Counted from the first letter of the stretch, positions 1-5,499 are shown. The stretch: 6,555 nucleotides of DNA from Acidobacteriota bacterium (GCA_020851835.1 JADZBZ010000366.1:1-6555); one strand, 5' to 3'. Numbers and translations are program-made. The notes: generated from the sequence alone by a model not told the origin.

Positions 1-24
1 CATCCCGGCCACCATAGCCGGACC

Positions 25-1659
25 ATGCCGCGCATTGCCCTGGCCGCCTGCCTCGCCGTCATTCTCGCCGCCGGTCTCGCTGCCCAGTCGCCCCGGCCGC
101 GAACGACGACACCTGCTGAACGCGGCGTTCGCGTGGAGATTACCGTCCCGCCCACCGTGAAGGGCGAGCCGATTACCGGGCGCGTGTTCTTCATGGTGGC
201 GCGCACGGGCGAGCGCGAGCCGCGCCTGCAGGTGGGCCGCACCGGCACGCCGTTCTTCGGGCGCGACGTCGAGAACCTGAAGCCGGGTCAGGCCGCCATC
301 ATCGACGGCACCGACCTCGGGACGCCGCTCGAGAGCCTCAAGGACCTGCCGCCGGGCGACTACGTCGTGCAGGCCCTCGTCAACGTCTACTCGGAGTTCA
401 GGCGGGCCGACGGCCACGCTGTGTGGATGCACGACGACCAGTGGGAAGGGCAGCACTGGAACGTCTCGCCGGGAAATCTCTACAGCCGGCCGCAGAAGGT
501 CCACATCGACGCGACGACCGAGCCCATCAAGCTGGTGGCCGATCAGACGATTCTCCCCGTCACCGTACCGGCGGATACCGCGTTCGTGAAGCGCATCAAG
601 ATCCAGAGTGCGCTCCTCACGAAGTTCTGGGGGCGGCCCATCTACCTGGGCGCCACCGTCCTGCTGCCCCGCGACTATGCCACCTCCACGGTCAGATATC
701 CCGTGCTCTACCGCCAGGGCCATTTCTCGCTCGCCCCACCCCTCAACTTCCAGGAGAGCGGCGATCTCTACGATGCCTGGATGCGCGACGACTTTCCGAG
801 GATGCTCGTGGTGACGCTCCAGCACCCGGCGCCGTATTTCGACGACAGCTACGGCGTGAACTCGGCCAACGTCGGGCCCTACGGCGACGCCATCATGCAG
901 GAGCTGATTCCCGAAGTGGAGCGGCAGTTCCGCGCCATCGGCGAGCCGTGGGCGCGCATCACCGACGGCGGCTCCACGGGCGGCTGGATCTCGCTGGCGC
1001 ATCAGATCTTCTACCCGGACTTCTACGGTGGCGTGTGGTCCTACTGTCCCGACTCGGTGACGTTCACCGACGTGGAGGGCATCAACATCTACAAGGACGA
1101 GAATGCCTTCACCCGCAAGGTGGACTGGCGGACCGTGCCCATCATCAACACCCGCGAGGTGAACGGGCACGTGCGGCTCACCTCAGAGCAGCGGAACTAC
1201 TTCGAGCTGGCCAACGGCACGAAGGGCCGCTCGGGCGAGCAGCTCGACATCTGGTCCGCCGTGTTCGGCCCCGTCGGGCCCGACGGCTATTTCAAGCCGC
1301 TCTTCGACAAGCGCACCGGCGTGATCGATCGCGAAGTGGCGGACTACTGGCGCGAGCACTACGACTTGCTGGAGTACCTGAAGCGCCACTGGTCCACTGT
1401 CGGCCCGAAGCTCGTGGACAAGATCCACGTCTACACGGGAACGATGGACAATTTCTTCCTGAACAACTCGACGAAGGAGCTGGAGGAGTGGATGCGGACG
1501 ACGGAGAACCCGCACTACGAAGGCTTCTTCCTGTACGGCGATGGCAAGGGACACTGCTGGCAGGGGCCGGAAACCGCGCCCGAGCGGCTGAAACAGATGG
1601 CGGCGCACATCGCAAGGCACAAGCCGGAGGGGATGACGACGCCCTGGTGGCGCTATTGA
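25..1659 (+). CDS. Secreted putative esterase, alpha/beta-hydrolase fold
   Basis: This is probably an exported serine hydrolase acting on ester substrates in the periplasm or outside the cell; the substrate is unknown. Seen: the 544-residue product starts with Arg3, a hydrophobic run at about 4-20 and a likely cleavage site near Ala20/Gln21, which is a Sec-type signal peptide. Residues about 36-165 look like a beta-rich N-terminal domain that I cannot name. The hydrolase domain covers about 190-535. It has the nucleophile elbow G315-G-S317-T-G319, a plausible acid Asp475 (in GTMDNFF) and a late His510 (in GKGHCW), in the order Ser, Asp, His expected for the fold. QGH at 231-233 may form the oxyanion loop. 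Family knowledge: the layout resembles the putative-esterase (esterase D/enterochelin esterase-like) group. The ATG at 25 is chosen because the signal peptide begins there. No Shine-Dalgarno is visible in the 24 nt upstream. The fold is secure; the activity is inferred. Confidence 0.85.
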   Translation: MPRIALAACLAVILAAGLAAQSPRPRTTTPAERGVRVEITVPPTVKGEPITGRVFFMVARTGEREPRLQVGRTGTPFFGRDVENLKPGQAAIIDGTDLGTPLESLKDLPPGDYVVQALVNVYSEFRRADGHAVWMHDDQWEGQHWNVSPGNLYSRPQKVHIDATTEPIKLVADQTILPVTVPADTAFVKRIKIQSALLTKFWGRPIYLGATVLLPRDYATSTVRYPVLYRQGHFSLAPPLNFQESGDLYDAWMRDDFPRMLVVTLQHPAPYFDDSYGVNSANVGPYGDAIMQELIPEVERQFRAIGEPWARITDGGSTGGWISLAHQIFYPDFYGGVWSYCPDSVTFTDVEGINIYKDENAFTRKVDWRTVPIINTREVNGHVRLTSEQRNYFELANGTKGRSGEQLDIWSAVFGPVGPDGYFKPLFDKRTGVIDREVADYWREHYDLLEYLKRHWSTVGPKLVDKIHVYTGTMDNFFLNNSTKELEEWMRTTENPHYEGFFLYGDGKGHCWQGPETAPERLKQMAAHIARHKPEGMTTPWWRY

Positions 1660-1729
1660 GCGTTTCGCGGAAAGAGGATGGACGCGGGCGCATCGTCTGC
1701 TGCCGGGAGGCCCTGTGAGGCCACGGCGA

Positions 1730-1735
1730 TAGAAT
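1730..1735 (+). promoter_or_regulatory. -10-like box (TAGAAT) ahead of the SDR gene
   Basis: TAGAAT matches the sigma-70 -10 consensus at five of six positions and stands out in a GC-rich spacer. No good -35 box is visible about 17 nt upstream. A start site 6-8 nt downstream would fall near 1742, leaving a leader of roughly 34 nt before the SDR start. Two GAGGCC copies 10 bp apart (1707-1712 and 1717-1722) lie just upstream; they may be chance. Confidence 0.4.
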
Positions 1736-1742
1736 CGGATGG

Positions 1743-1762
1743 CGCGTCCGCGACCGGACGCG
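1743..1762 (+). promoter_or_regulatory. 8-bp hairpin in the SDR leader
   Basis: CGCGTCCG (1743-1750) and CGGACGCG (1755-1762) are perfect inverted copies around the 4-nt loop CGAC. There is no T-run after it, so it does not look like an intrinsic terminator. If transcription starts near 1742 the hairpin would sit at the very 5' end of the mRNA, directly before the ribosome binding site. There it could protect the transcript or affect translation. The structure is seen in the sequence; the role is inference. Confidence 0.45.
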
Positions 1763-1764
1763 AT

Positions 1765-1770
1765 GGGAGG
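1765..1770 (+). promoter_or_regulatory. Ribosome binding site of the SDR gene (GGGAGG)
   Basis: GGGAGG lies 5 nt before the ATG at 1776. It selects that start over the out-of-frame ATGs at 1739, 1763 and 1772. It is the clearest Shine-Dalgarno in the window, in contrast to the starts at 2549, 4101 and 4183, which have none. Confidence 0.65.
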
Positions 1771-1775
1771 GATGC

Positions 1776-2471
1776 ATGCCGCAACGACGGTTTCTGATCA
1801 CCGGAGGCAGCCAGGGAATTGGCGCGGCGCTGGCCGAGCAGGCGGCCGCGGCCGGACACGCGGTGGTAGTCACCGGGCGCGACCCGCGGCGGCTGGCGGA
1901 CGTGGCGAGCCGGACCGGCGTCCATGCCGTGCAGGCGGACGTGGCCAGCGGGGACGACAACGCCCGCGTCGTGGCAGACTGCGTTGCGCGCATGGGTGGG
2001 GTGGACGTGCTGATCAACAACGCGGGCTACGCCTACCGCGGCGAGATTGGTACGATGGACGTGGACGCGATGCGGACCATGTTCGAGACGAACGTCTTCG
2101 GGCTCGTGGACCTCACCAACCGCGTGGTGCCCCTGATGAAGACGCAGGCAGATGGCGACATCGTCAATGTGGCCTCTACCTCCGGAATGAAGGGCGCGGC
2201 GACAGCGACGGCTTACGCGGGCAGCAAATGGGCGGTGCGGGGCATCAGCCAATGCTGGCAGGCCGAGTTGCGGCCGCACGGCATCCGCGTGACGTGCGTC
2301 TGCCCCTCCGAGGTGCAAACCAGCTTCGGCGGCCGCACGGGGCGAAACAATCCCAACAAGCTGTACGCGGAGGACATCGCGGGCACCATCATCGCGGCCC
2401 TGAACATGCCGAGGCGCGTGCTCTGGCCGGAACTGGCGGTGTTTGCGACCAACCCGTGGAAGGAAGACTGA
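1776..2471 (+). CDS. Short-chain dehydrogenase/reductase (SDR)
   Basis: This is a cytoplasmic NAD(P)-dependent oxidoreductase of the classical SDR family, 231 residues, near the usual 250. Seen: the nucleotide-binding TGGSQGIG at 9-16, NNAG at 81-84, structural Asn106, and the catalytic residues Ser134, Tyr147 and Lys151 in YAGSK. Arg35 right after beta-2 (TGRD) favours NADPH over NADH by the usual SDR rule. The motif normally written PGxVxT reads PSEVQT here. The C-terminus ends in a short aromatic tail (ATNPWKED). The start is fixed by GGGAGG five bases upstream and by beta-1 beginning at residue 6. It resembles FabG-like 3-oxoacyl reductases, but the substrate cannot be assigned, because SDR sequence does not predict it well. 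It lies 116 bp after the esterase gene and has its own promoter-like box, so it is probably transcribed separately. Confidence 0.93.
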   Translation: MPQRRFLITGGSQGIGAALAEQAAAAGHAVVVTGRDPRRLADVASRTGVHAVQADVASGDDNARVVADCVARMGGVDVLINNAGYAYRGEIGTMDVDAMRTMFETNVFGLVDLTNRVVPLMKTQADGDIVNVASTSGMKGAATATAYAGSKWAVRGISQCWQAELRPHGIRVTCVCPSEVQTSFGGRTGRNNPNKLYAEDIAGTIIAALNMPRRVLWPELAVFATNPWKED

Positions 2472-2535
2472 CGGTCGGCCCTCGCGGCGCCCCCACGTGA
2501 TACGGCCGCGCGCGTGCCGCACCTGGCGCTGTCCG

Positions 2536-2541
2536 TATAAT
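2536..2541 (+). promoter_or_regulatory. -10 box TATAAT of a leaderless-type promoter for the GcvT-like gene
   Basis: A perfect TATAAT ends 7 nt before the ATG at 2549, in an otherwise very GC-rich spacer. Bacterial transcription usually starts 6-8 nt after the -10 box. The mRNA would therefore begin at or within a base of the start codon and have no 5' leader. No Shine-Dalgarno is present (CCCTCTC precedes the ATG). The -35 region is poor: GTGCCG at 2514-2519 with a 16-nt spacer matches only three of six positions. Confidence 0.65.
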
Positions 2542-2548
2542 CCCTCTC

Positions 2549-3745
2549 ATGCCGCTCGGCTCAGCCTTCCACCGACGCACGCTGCCACTGGCCGAGAGTC
2601 TCAGCTTTCGCGACTGGTCCGGCTACTACGCGGTCAGCACCTACGAGACGCACCACGACCACGAGTACAACGCCATCCGCAACGCGTGTGCGCTGATCGA
2701 TATTTCTCCCCTCTTCAAGTACCGCGTCTGTGGTCCCGACGCCGCGCGCCTGGTCAATCGCCTCATCACCAGGAACGTGGACCGAATGTCGGTCGGCCAG
2801 GTCTGGTACACGCCCTGGTGCGACGAACGCGGCTCGGTCATCGACGATGGGACGGTGACAAGAGTGGGTGAGGATACGTACCGCTGGACGGCGGCACATC
2901 CGAATCTGCGATGGTTCACCGAAAACGCCACCGGACTCGATGTTCAGATCGAGGACATCTCAGAGCAGGTGGCGGCTCTGGCCCTTCAGGGGCCGACATC
3001 TCGCGCCCTGCTCGGTGCGGTGTGTACCGCGCCGCTCGATATCTTGAAATACTTCCGCGCGACCAGTGGAGACATTGCCGGTGTCCCGGTTGAGGTGACG
3101 CGCACGGGGTACACGGGTGACCTCGGTTACGAGATCTGGATGCCGTGGAACCGGGCGCTGGCGGTGTGGGATGCGCTGGCCGAGGCCGGCCCCGCGTACG
3201 ACCTGCACGCGGCCGGGCTGCTGGCGCTGGATGTGGCGAGGGTGGAGGCCGGGCTGCTGCTCGTCGACGTGGACTTTCACAGCAGCCGGAAGGCGCTCCT
3301 CGAGTCGCAAACGTATTCGCCGTACGAGCTCGGCCTGGGGCGGCTGGTGGATCTGGCCAAGCCTGCCTTCGTCGGCCGGCGCGCTCTGGCCGACCAGTAT
3401 CGCCGCGGTCATGCGCGGCAGGTCGTGGGCCTCGAGCTCGACTGGGCGGCGGTAGAGGCGCTCTACGAAGCGGTCGGGCTGCCGCCGGCGGTGGCCGCCG
3501 AAACGTCGCGCGTGCCCGTGCCGGTGTACCGCGGTGGCACGCAGATCGGCCGTGCGACGTCCACGACGTGGTCCACGACGCTCAAGAAGATGATTGCGTT
3601 GGCGACGATCGATCGGCCGCACTTCGCCATGGGTTCGCGCGTCGAGATGGAGGTGACGGTGGACGTCGTGCGCCACCGGGCACCGGCCCGGGTGGTGCCA
3701 ACGCCGTTCTTCAACCCGCCACGCAAGACGGCCACGTCCCGCTAG
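2549..3745 (+). CDS. GcvT-family (folate-dependent) aminomethyltransferase-like protein
   Basis: The protein probably moves a one-carbon unit between a methylamine-type or related donor and tetrahydrofolate in the cytoplasm. Seen: 398 residues, about the length of glycine-cleavage T-proteins. The folate-binding domain has ACALIDIS near 47-53 and an Asp99-Asp100 pair at the site of the T-protein catalytic aspartate. It also has LQGP at 146-149, RTGYTGDLGYEI at 185-196 and the AAGLLALDVARVEAG block at 221-235. The linker motif FVGRRAL follows at 274-280. The C-terminal barrel carries TLKKMIALA at 344-352. Between the two domains (about 297-322) lies an extra stretch that I do not recognise from standard GcvT. 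No gcvH or gcvP gene is nearby, so a role in the glycine cleavage complex is doubtful. A dedicated demethylase or another folate-dependent enzyme is equally possible. The ATG at 2549 fits the leaderless promoter just upstream. Confidence 0.85.
   Translation: MPLGSAFHRRTLPLAESLSFRDWSGYYAVSTYETHHDHEYNAIRNACALIDISPLFKYRVCGPDAARLVNRLITRNVDRMSVGQVWYTPWCDERGSVIDDGTVTRVGEDTYRWTAAHPNLRWFTENATGLDVQIEDISEQVAALALQGPTSRALLGAVCTAPLDILKYFRATSGDIAGVPVEVTRTGYTGDLGYEIWMPWNRALAVWDALAEAGPAYDLHAAGLLALDVARVEAGLLLVDVDFHSSRKALLESQTYSPYELGLGRLVDLAKPAFVGRRALADQYRRGHARQVVGLELDWAAVEALYEAVGLPPAVAAETSRVPVPVYRGGTQIGRATSTTWSTTLKKMIALATIDRPHFAMGSRVEMEVTVDVVRHRAPARVVPTPFFNPPRKTATSR
3742..3745. other. CTAG shared by two convergent stop codons
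   Basis: The palindrome CTAG holds the TAG stop of the + strand GcvT-like gene (3743-3745) and the TAG stop of the - strand membrane protein gene (3744-3742). The two reading frames thus overlap tail to tail by 4 bp. There is no room for a terminator between them and no hairpin with a T-run is visible, so each transcript probably runs into the opposite strand of its neighbour. Confidence 0.9.
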
Positions 3746-4101
3746 GCCTTGCGGGCGCGTTGCGCGGCGATGAACGACCGCACGCCCATCCAGACGTAGA
3801 TGCCCAGCACCACAGCGGTCACCAGTTGCGCCAGCACCGCGGGCCGCATCAGCTGGCCGGCCGCCACGGCCGGAATGGCGCGGCCGAGTGTCCCCAGCAC
3901 GCCGATGAGCGCGAGGGTCACCGCGGCGTGCATGGCGTGCCGGCGGGCGGCCTCCTTGCGGGCGACGTAGGCCAGCCCTACGAAGGCCACCCCGAAAAAG
4001 GCGGGGATGAGGGCGGTGACGCTGGTGCGGCCGGTCAGCAGGTAGGCGCCGATGCCGATGAGCATGAGGATGAGGCCGACGAGTCGGGTGGTGAAGGGCA
4101 T
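3742..4101 (-). CDS. Small conserved four-helix membrane protein, function unknown
   Basis: The 119-residue product is an integral inner-membrane protein. Hydrophobic segments lie at about 7-23, 28-47, 56-76 and 88-107, giving four likely membrane helices. A basic loop (RKEAARRH, 48-55) follows helix 2 and a basic tail (RAQRARKA-like, 108-118) follows helix 4, so both ends and that loop should face the cytoplasm. TALIPAFFG (29-37) and HAMHAA (55-60) look like conserved blocks; I recall similar unnamed small proteins in Planctomycetes and Acidobacteria but cannot verify it. The frame stays open far upstream of 4101, antisense to the nitrilase gene. The ATG at 4101 is nevertheless preferred because helix 1 starts at once and TATGAT sits 6 nt upstream. 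No enzyme motif is visible, and no function is proposed. Confidence 0.75.
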   Translation of the reverse strand: MPFTTRLVGLILMLIGIGAYLLTGRTSVTALIPAFFGVAFVGLAYVARKEAARRHAMHAAVTLALIGVLGTLGRAIPAVAAGQLMRPAVLAQLVTAVVLGIYVWMGVRSFIAAQRARKA

Positions 4102-4107
4102 GGAGAG

Positions 4108-4113
4108 ATCATA
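4108..4113 (-). promoter_or_regulatory. -10 box TATGAT for the small membrane protein gene, leaderless type
   Basis: On the - strand, TATGAT (five of six consensus positions) is followed by only CTCTCC before the ATG at 4101. This 6-nt gap puts the likely transcription start on or next to the start codon. No Shine-Dalgarno or convincing -35 box is seen. Confidence 0.55.
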
Positions 4114-4158
4114 AGTCGGCGGCCCGCCGTCCGCCGGTTCGAGGGCGAGCGGCCGACT
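4114..4158. repeat. 7-bp inverted repeat in the divergent promoter region
   Basis: AGTCGGC (4114-4120) and GCCGACT (4152-4158) are perfect inverted copies 31 nt apart, within the 81 bp separating the two divergent starts. The left arm touches the - strand -10 box. It could be an operator for both genes. A match this long is not rare by chance in 80 bp of GC-rich DNA, so the call is weak. Confidence 0.25.
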
Positions 4159-4167
4159 GGCGACGTG

Positions 4168-4173
4168 TACACT
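4168..4173 (+). promoter_or_regulatory. -10-like box TACACT ahead of the nitrilase fusion gene
   Basis: TACACT matches four of six -10 positions and ends 9 nt before the ATG at 4183. There is no Shine-Dalgarno in that gap (TGGCCCCGC). The position again suggests a leaderless or near-leaderless transcript, in line with the stronger boxes at 2536 and 4113. It is weaker than those two, and no -35 box is evident. Confidence 0.4.
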
Positions 4174-4182
4174 TGGCCCCGC

Positions 4183-5499
4183 ATGCGCATCGCCCTGGTC
4201 CAGCAGCACGCCACCCGCGACAAGGCCGCCAACATCGCCCGGGGGCTCGCCTTCCTGGAGGCCGCCGCGCGCGGCGGTGCGGAGGTCGTGGCGTTTGCCG
4301 AGCTGGCCTTCGAGTGGTTCTACCCGCAGCGCCCGGCGGGCGCCGACCCACTGGCCCAGGCCGAGCCGCTGGACGGCCCGCTCGTGTCGGCATTCCAGGA
4401 GAAAGCGCGTGAGCTGGGCGTCGTGGTGGTGCTCAATCTGTACGAACGCGACGGCGCGCACGCCTACGACAGTTCGCCGGTGATCGACGCCGACGGCACG
4501 CGGCTCGGCGTGACGCGCATGGTGCACATCACCGACTACCCCTGCTTCCACGAGCAGGGCTACTACACGCCGGGCGATACTGGTGCGCCGGTGTATCACA
4601 CTCGCGCGGGCCGCATCGGCGTGGCCATCTGCTACGACCGTCACTTCCCCGAATACATGCGAGCCCTCGCGATTGGCGGCGCCGATGTCGTGGTCGTGCC
4701 GCAGGCCGGCGCCGTGGACGAGTGGCCCGAAGGGCTCTACGAGGCCGAGATGCGCGTCTCGGCGTTTCAGAACGGGTACTTCGTCGCGCTGTGCAACCGC
4801 GTCGGCCAGGAAGACCGTCTCGAATTCGCCGGCGAATCGTTCGTCTGCGATCCGGGCGGCCAGGTCGTGGCCCGTGCGCCGCGCGGGTCGGACCACGTGC
4901 TGCACGCCGACCTCGACCTCACCGAGTGCGACCGGTCGTCCGCCCGGCGCCTGTTTCTCCGCCATCGGCGCCCCGAACTGTACGCGGCGTGGACCGCCGG
5001 CCAGCACGGAGGCTGCCTCGCGGTCGAGAGCACCGAGGGGCAGGACACGGCGTTCCGGGTGCACGACCCGCGGGCGGCCGACACGGCGGCTCCGGCCGTG
5101 GCGGCTCCGGCAGAGGAACGGCGGGCGGACGGCCGTGGGGTCGTGCTCGTGGCCGAAGACGACCCGTCGGTGCGCATGCTGGTGGCGCGTACCTTGACGC
5201 GACGCGGGTACACCGTGCTCGAAGCCGGAGATGGGCGCCAGGCCTTCGAGCTGGCCGAGCGGCACGCCGGCCCCATCGACGTGCTGGTCACCGATGTCAT
5301 GATGCCGCGCATGGGCGGCAAGGAGCTGGCCGCAGCCCTGTCGGGCGTGCGGCCCGATACTCACGTGCTGTTCATAACCGGGCACGTCGATCGCGACGGA
5401 AGCCTGCCGACGCCGCCCGGCGCCGATGTGTTGACCAAACCCTTCACCGCCGACGACCTCGTGACGCGCATTGCCGGGATCAGGGAACAGACCTCGTGA
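4183..5499 (+). CDS. Nitrilase-family carbon-nitrogen hydrolase fused to a C-terminal response-regulator receiver domain
   Basis: The 438-residue product joins two normally separate proteins. Residues 1-270 form a nitrilase-superfamily domain like N-carbamoylputrescine amidase or beta-ureidopropionase, enzymes that hydrolyse amide or carbamoyl C-N bonds in the cytoplasm. Visible are Glu40 (AFAELAF), Glu124 (FHEQGYYTPGD), nucleophile Cys150 (VAICYDRHFPE) and the usual ending RRPELY at 262-267. The catalytic lysine site reads Met113 (TRMVHI), so normal catalysis is uncertain. Residues 274-296 resemble the end of a histidine-kinase HATPase domain. A linker rich in Ala and Pro (297-318) follows. 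Residues 320-434 are a receiver domain with Glu325-Asp326-Asp327, phospho-acceptor Asp371, Thr399 and Lys419. The start MRIALVQ is the normal first strand of a nitrilase; the frame is open upstream but that part is non-coding shadow. The downstream permease gene overlaps by 4 bp, so the two are co-translated. A misassembly cannot be ruled out. Confidence 0.88.
   Translation: MRIALVQQHATRDKAANIARGLAFLEAAARGGAEVVAFAELAFEWFYPQRPAGADPLAQAEPLDGPLVSAFQEKARELGVVVVLNLYERDGAHAYDSSPVIDADGTRLGVTRMVHITDYPCFHEQGYYTPGDTGAPVYHTRAGRIGVAICYDRHFPEYMRALAIGGADVVVVPQAGAVDEWPEGLYEAEMRVSAFQNGYFVALCNRVGQEDRLEFAGESFVCDPGGQVVARAPRGSDHVLHADLDLTECDRSSARRLFLRHRRPELYAAWTAGQHGGCLAVESTEGQDTAFRVHDPRAADTAAPAVAAPAEERRADGRGVVLVAEDDPSVRMLVARTLTRRGYTVLEAGDGRQAFELAERHAGPIDVLVTDVMMPRMGGKELAAALSGVRPDTHVLFITGHVDRDGSLPTPPGADVLTKPFTADDLVTRIAGIREQTS
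5002..5070 (+). other. Remnant of the C-terminal end of a histidine-kinase ATPase domain inside the fusion gene
   Basis: Residues 274-296 of the fusion protein (QHGGCLAVES, then TEGQDTAFRVHDP) follow the usual end of hybrid kinases, roughly QHGG-x-I-x-V-x-S-x-x-G-x-G-T-x-F-x-V-x-L-P. The HisKA domain and the N and G1 boxes of the ATPase are absent, so it cannot bind ATP as a kinase. Two normally conserved points have changed: the second Gly of GxGT is Asp288 and the Leu of the final LP is Asp295. This looks like relaxed selection after loss of the rest. The match is by eye against family knowledge. Confidence 0.6.
5140..5484 (+). other. Receiver (REC) domain of the fusion protein
   Basis: Residues 320-434 hold a full CheY-like domain. 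It has VLVAEDD (321-327) for Mg2+ binding, the phospho-acceptor Asp371 in VTDVMMP, the switch Thr399 in FITG, and Lys419 in LTKP. All key residues are kept, so phosphorylation by an outside kinase is chemically possible. Its sequence is typical of receiver domains at the C-terminus of hybrid histidine kinases. No DNA-binding output domain follows. Confidence 0.92.
5482..5487 (+). promoter_or_regulatory. Ribosome binding site of the permease gene (AGGGAA)
   Basis: AGGGAA inside the end of the fusion gene lies 8 nt before the GTG at 5496. It supports that start, together with the GTGA overlap of start and stop. Confidence 0.45.

Noticed and set aside
1..24. Short inverted repeat CCGGC/GCCGG (5-9 and 17-21) and CATAGC before the first gene
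   Set aside because: The stem is only 5 bp and the box matches three of six -10 positions. With the upstream sequence missing, neither a terminator nor a promoter can be supported.
423..1718. Alternative + strand frame inside the esterase gene
   Set aside because: It is arginine-rich with no motif, while the esterase frame has a signal peptide and a serine hydrolase triad.
1739..2500. + strand frame starting at the ATG at 1739
   Set aside because: It lies out of frame with the SDR and is low-complexity. It starts only 3 nt after the -10-like box, and the Shine-Dalgarno points to 1776.
1653..2522. - strand frame covering the SDR gene
   Set aside because: It is an antisense shadow rich in Arg and His without domain signatures. 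The SDR frame has every family motif.
2472..2548. Search for a terminator between the SDR and GcvT-like genes
   Set aside because: Only GC-rich sequence with short, imperfect pairings is present. There is no stem followed by a T-run.
3145..4182. Open + strand frame running from inside the GcvT-like gene into the nitrilase start
   Set aside because: The translation is low-complexity Gly/Ala/Arg with no family motif, and it overlaps two supported genes. The nitrilase domain begins cleanly at 4183. Long open shadow frames are expected at this GC content.
4102..5385. Long - strand frame antisense to the nitrilase fusion, continuous with the small membrane protein
   Set aside because: The upstream part is rich in His, Arg and Gly and has no recognisable domain. 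The membrane protein starts at 4101 next to a -10 box, so only its last 119 codons are taken as real.
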